Below the pieces are notes generated by a model, which made no database searches, was not told the origin of the DNA, and saw only the letters and a program-made list of their open reading frames with translations. Shown piece after piece: positions 7,771 through 10,175 of a DNA stretch of 10,175 bases. A program made the translations under genes and the position numbers. The stretch is from Flavobacteriales bacterium (lineage in GTDB: Bacteria > Bacteroidota > Bacteroidia > Flavobacteriales_G > Salibacteraceae): assembly GCA_003499525.1 (NCBI GenBank), contig DNTB01000009.1, forward strand, positions 1-10,175, in the 5' to 3' direction. The stretch's first letter is position 1. The number at the start of each line of letters is the position of its first letter.

Positions 7771-8322
7771 TTAAAATCCCAGACCGAAATTTATTCGGAT
7801 TACGGGGTTACTGTAAATGGAATATTCGCTATCGATCACATTGTATAAGAGATATACCGAAGCAAATCCATTTCTTCCTACCGGGATCATATAACCACCT
7901 CCAACAAAAAAACTATTTACAAAGAAGGGATTATCATTTCCGTTCCAATCCCCATACAGGGTTTCATATTCTACATGGGCAAATAGTCCCCGATATATAA
8001 GGTATCGGGAAAAAGGGGCTAATCCCCAGAAATTAGCGGAATAATTCAGGTTTTTGTACTCAATGTATCTGTAGGTGATCATGGCACCAATCTGAAGTCG
8101 TTCGGTGGCCCGATAGCCAACCATGGGCAATAAACCTAAAACCGTGACATCATTCCCGAAATTCAGCTCAACTCCACCACCGAAAAATAGTTTATCAGTA
8201 AAAGAAGGCCCTTGAGCTTTAGGCTTTGGGTTTTGAGCAGGCGAAGTTCTCGCATAGTCATCCTGAGCATAGGTATAGCTCGCTAAGAATAACATCAGTA
8301 AAACAATTCCGATTTTTTTCAT
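7771..8322 (-). CDS. Small outer-membrane beta-barrel protein of unknown function
   Basis: A 183-residue protein with a clear Sec signal peptide (MKK then a hydrophobic run, cleavage expected after SYTYA at about residue 19). After a short Pro/Lys-rich linker (about 27-36) it shows alternating hydrophobic/polar strands rich in Gly, Tyr and Phe (for example FFGGGVELNF, IGAMITYRYIEY, SFFVGGGYMIPV, GFASVYLLYNVI) and a C-terminal strand ending IRINFGLGF. The terminal Phe is typical of barrel proteins inserted by the BAM complex. Size suggests about eight strands, like OmpA- or OmpW-type small barrels. I do not recognise a specific family and see no OmpA-like peptidoglycan domain. It abuts purL tail to tail with no intergenic base. 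Its promoter candidate lies in the 36-nt gap to the divergent dehydrogenase, overlapping a perfect inverted repeat. The start at 8322 fits the signal peptide. Confidence 0.85.
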   Translation of the reverse strand: MKKIGIVLLMLFLASYTYAQDDYARTSPAQNPKPKAQGPSFTDKLFFGGGVELNFGNDVTVLGLLPMVGYRATERLQIGAMITYRYIEYKNLNYSANFWGLAPFSRYLIYRGLFAHVEYETLYGDWNGNDNPFFVNSFFVGGGYMIPVGRNGFASVYLLYNVIDSEYSIYSNPVIRINFGLGF

Positions 8323-8330
8323 AGGTATGT

Positions 8331-8348
8331 CTATCTTGTCAAAGATAG
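8331..8348. repeat. Perfect 7-bp inverted repeat in the divergent promoter gap
   Basis: CTATCTT (8331-8337), spacer GTCA, AAGATAG (8342-8348). It occupies half of the 36-nt space between the divergent barrel and dehydrogenase genes and covers the barrel gene's -7 box. This is a plausible repressor or activator site, or, on either transcript, a small hairpin near the start codon. No regulator gene is nearby. Confidence 0.45.
8340..8347 (-). promoter_or_regulatory. Candidate -7 promoter element of the small barrel gene
   Basis: The minus strand reads TATCTTTG, matching TAnnTTTG, 17 nt before the ATG at 8322. The expected transcript start near 8333 gives a leader of about 11 nt. No TTG is found at -33. 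It overlaps the inverted repeat at 8331-8348. Confidence 0.45.
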
Positions 8349-8358
8349 GAAAGCAGTT

Positions 8359-9069
8359 GTGAGAATCATTATTACAGGAGCAAGTGGTGGCCTTGGCATA
8401 GCCTTAGTAAAGAGAATAATGGCAATGAATCATGATGTATTGGCCATGGTCAGGGATAAACAAAAAAGCAGTAAAGTACTTGATGCCATTGGCTCAAATA
8501 CCAACGGTAATTTAGAGTTCTTATACGCCGATTTGTCCGTAGAGAAAGAAATTTCGTCGATTACTGCTCAATTGAAAGAGCTGGAAATTGACACCGTTGA
8601 TGGCATTATTCATAATGCAGGAATCTTATATAAAGAGAATTTTCCGGAGCTATCGGATGAAGAAATGCATAAAATGTTTCAGGTGAATCTTTTCGCCCCC
8701 ATCAAACTAACTCAAAAGCTTCTGCCACTTATTTTGAGGTCTGGAACCCCGATGATGGTATTCATTTCAAGCATGGCTGGCATACAGGGTGCTGATAAAT
8801 TTGGCGGGCTGAGTATATATGGTACCACTAAAGCAGGATTGATAGGATTTGCCGAGCAATTATCTGCTGAGCTTATCCCATTGGGAGTGCGAGTATTGAA
8901 CATTGCCCCTGGAGCAATAAAGACATCCATGCTAGTAAAAGCTTTCCCCGGCTATAGCGGAGGTTTAAATTCCGAGCAAGTGGCCGCCCGTATAGTCGAG
9001 ATCATGTTTAATGAGTCAATTAAAAGTGCTTCGCCAATCATCGTCAGAGCGGGCTCATCCGAGCTTTAG
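8359..9069 (+). CDS. Short-chain dehydrogenase/reductase (SDR family)
   Basis: A 236-residue cytosolic NAD(P)-dependent oxidoreductase of the classical SDR fold. Seen: TGASGGLG cofactor motif (6-13), Asp58 in YADLS, HNAG (85-88) in place of the commoner NNAG, Asn110, catalytic Ser138 in ISSMAG, Tyr154 and Lys158 (YGTTK), and APG at 183-185. All catalytic residues are intact. The start is a GTG at 8359; translation beginning there yields (M)RIIITGASGG, the normal distance to the first strand, and no ATG lies suitably upstream. No good Shine-Dalgarno sequence or TAnnTTTG box is visible before it. It is divergent from the barrel gene and ends about 300 nt before the rRNA gene. It differs clearly from the YdfG-like protein at 4671-5426 and is not a recent duplicate. 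Substrate unknown; fatty-acyl or sugar substrates are possible for this family. Confidence 0.92.
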   Translation: MRIIITGASGGLGIALVKRIMAMNHDVLAMVRDKQKSSKVLDAIGSNTNGNLEFLYADLSVEKEISSITAQLKELEIDTVDGIIHNAGILYKENFPELSDEEMHKMFQVNLFAPIKLTQKLLPLILRSGTPMMVFISSMAGIQGADKFGGLSIYGTTKAGLIGFAEQLSAELIPLGVRVLNIAPGAIKTSMLVKAFPGYSGGLNSEQVAARIVEIMFNESIKSASPIIVRAGSSEL

Positions 9070-9123
9070 ACCTTTTTGTTTGTAAAAGAGCCATACTTAA
9101 TTAGGTATTAGTAAAAACTGTGT

Positions 9124-9131
9124 TAACTTTG
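9124..9131 (+). promoter_or_regulatory. Possible upstream rRNA promoter (-7 element)
   Basis: TAACTTTG matches TAnnTTTG and stands 105 nt upstream of the stronger rRNA promoter. At the -33 distance there is only TTA (9101-9103) instead of TTG. Tandem promoters are common for rRNA operons, but this one is weakly supported. Confidence 0.3.
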
Positions 9132-9190
9132 CCGACCCTTTTTTGAGCGTAGGAAAGTTGTTTTGACAGAGGAAGGAAGAGGGTAAAAAA

Positions 9191-9236
9191 GTTTTTTAGA
9201 AAAAGTATTGCGCTTTAAAAAAGTGTTATACATTTG
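9191..9236 (+). promoter_or_regulatory. Main rRNA operon promoter, with A/T-rich upstream element
   Basis: TTG at 9208-9210 and TACATTTG at 9229-9236 are separated by 18 nt, close to the Bacteroidota -33/-7 spacing. Upstream lie tracts of A and T (AAAAAAGTTTTTTAGAAAAA, 9185-9204) resembling an UP element. This is the only promoter candidate in the window with both boxes, as expected for a strongly expressed operon. Transcription would begin near 9243, about 130 nt before the mature 16S end. Confidence 0.7.
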
Positions 9237-9370
9237 CGTCCCGATTTTGAAAGCCGAATGTGGTGAAAGAAATCGGATTTATTTTGAATAAAGTTCTTTG
9301 AACATATTGAAAGCCTGAAAAAAAGTGCAAATATCCCCTGGATCGATTCGGGAATACGTTGAAATAATTT
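9237..9370 (+). other. 16S rRNA 5' leader of the precursor transcript
   Basis: The spacer between the main promoter and the mature 16S start. It carries an inverted repeat CCGATTT (9241-9247) and AAATCGG (9270-9276) that could form a boxB-like stem at the RNA 5' end, then a boxA-like sequence at 9293-9304. The remainder before 9371 should contain the 5' strand of the RNase III-type processing stem, whose partner lies beyond the window. No open reading frame of note. Confidence 0.6.
9293..9304 (+). promoter_or_regulatory. boxA-like antitermination site
   Basis: GTTCTTTGAACA resembles the E. coli rRNA boxA core GCTCTTTAACA, which in RNA binds NusB and NusE (S10) and lets polymerase read through the rRNA operon. 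Its location, after a short stem and about 65 nt before the 16S start, agrees with this role. Identified by similarity alone. Confidence 0.55.

Positions 9371-10175
<805 letters not shown>

Noticed and set aside
7784..7798. CCGAA-ATTTA-TTCGG hairpin near the purL/barrel junction as terminator
   Set aside because: The stem is only five pairs, lies inside the barrel coding sequence and has no following T tract.
8219..8227. TAGGCTTTG as promoter of the second dehydrogenase
   Set aside because: It has three bases rather than two between TA and TTTG and lies about 130 nt upstream inside the barrel gene.
9072..9088. CTTTT...AAAAG as terminator of the second dehydrogenase
   Set aside because: A five-pair A/U-rich stem without G/C pairs beyond one would be unstable, and no T tract follows.

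Overview
The window looks like a piece of a Bacteroidota chromosome, probably from the Cytophagales. Four things point there. The partial 16S rRNA gene at the right end has a Bacteroidota-like sequence. Several genes are preceded by the TAnnTTTG type of -7 promoter element. Shine-Dalgarno sequences are absent or poor. A TonB-dependent receptor carries an N-terminal carboxypeptidase-regulatory-like domain. The order-level assignment is an inference from reading the 16S by eye.

Layout. Positions 1-374 hold the 3' end of an IS1595/ISXO2-type transposase gene that enters from the left. Positions 375-712 are AT-rich and gene-free, with one long imperfect inverted repeat. On the minus strand, read from 5426 down to 713, come a YdfG-like short-chain dehydrogenase, a YtcJ-like lipoprotein amidohydrolase that overlaps it by 4 nt, and, after 77 nt, a TonB-dependent receptor. 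Divergent from this cluster is purL (5530-7770, +), the large subunit of FGAM synthase. Its stop codon directly abuts the stop codon of a convergent small outer-membrane beta-barrel gene (8322-7771, -). A second short-chain dehydrogenase (8359-9069, +) starts 36 nt from the barrel gene on the other strand. The region 9070-9370 is an rRNA promoter and leader with a boxA-like antitermination site. The first ~805 nt of a 16S rRNA gene (9371 to the window end) follow.

How the genes may work together. The dehydrogenase, amidohydrolase and receptor could form a small uptake and breakdown unit: the receptor imports a substrate, the lipoprotein hydrolase cuts an amide, ester or cyclic bond outside the cytoplasm, and the dehydrogenase oxidises or reduces a hydroxy-acid or carbonyl product. 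This rests on gene order and family membership only; the substrate is unknown. PurL belongs to de novo purine synthesis and needs PurS and PurQ, which are not in the window.

Overall this is a mostly ordinary housekeeping and metabolic region. I found no clear sign of a novel defence, CRISPR or mobile system. The most useful observations concern promoters, start codons and short inverted repeats.
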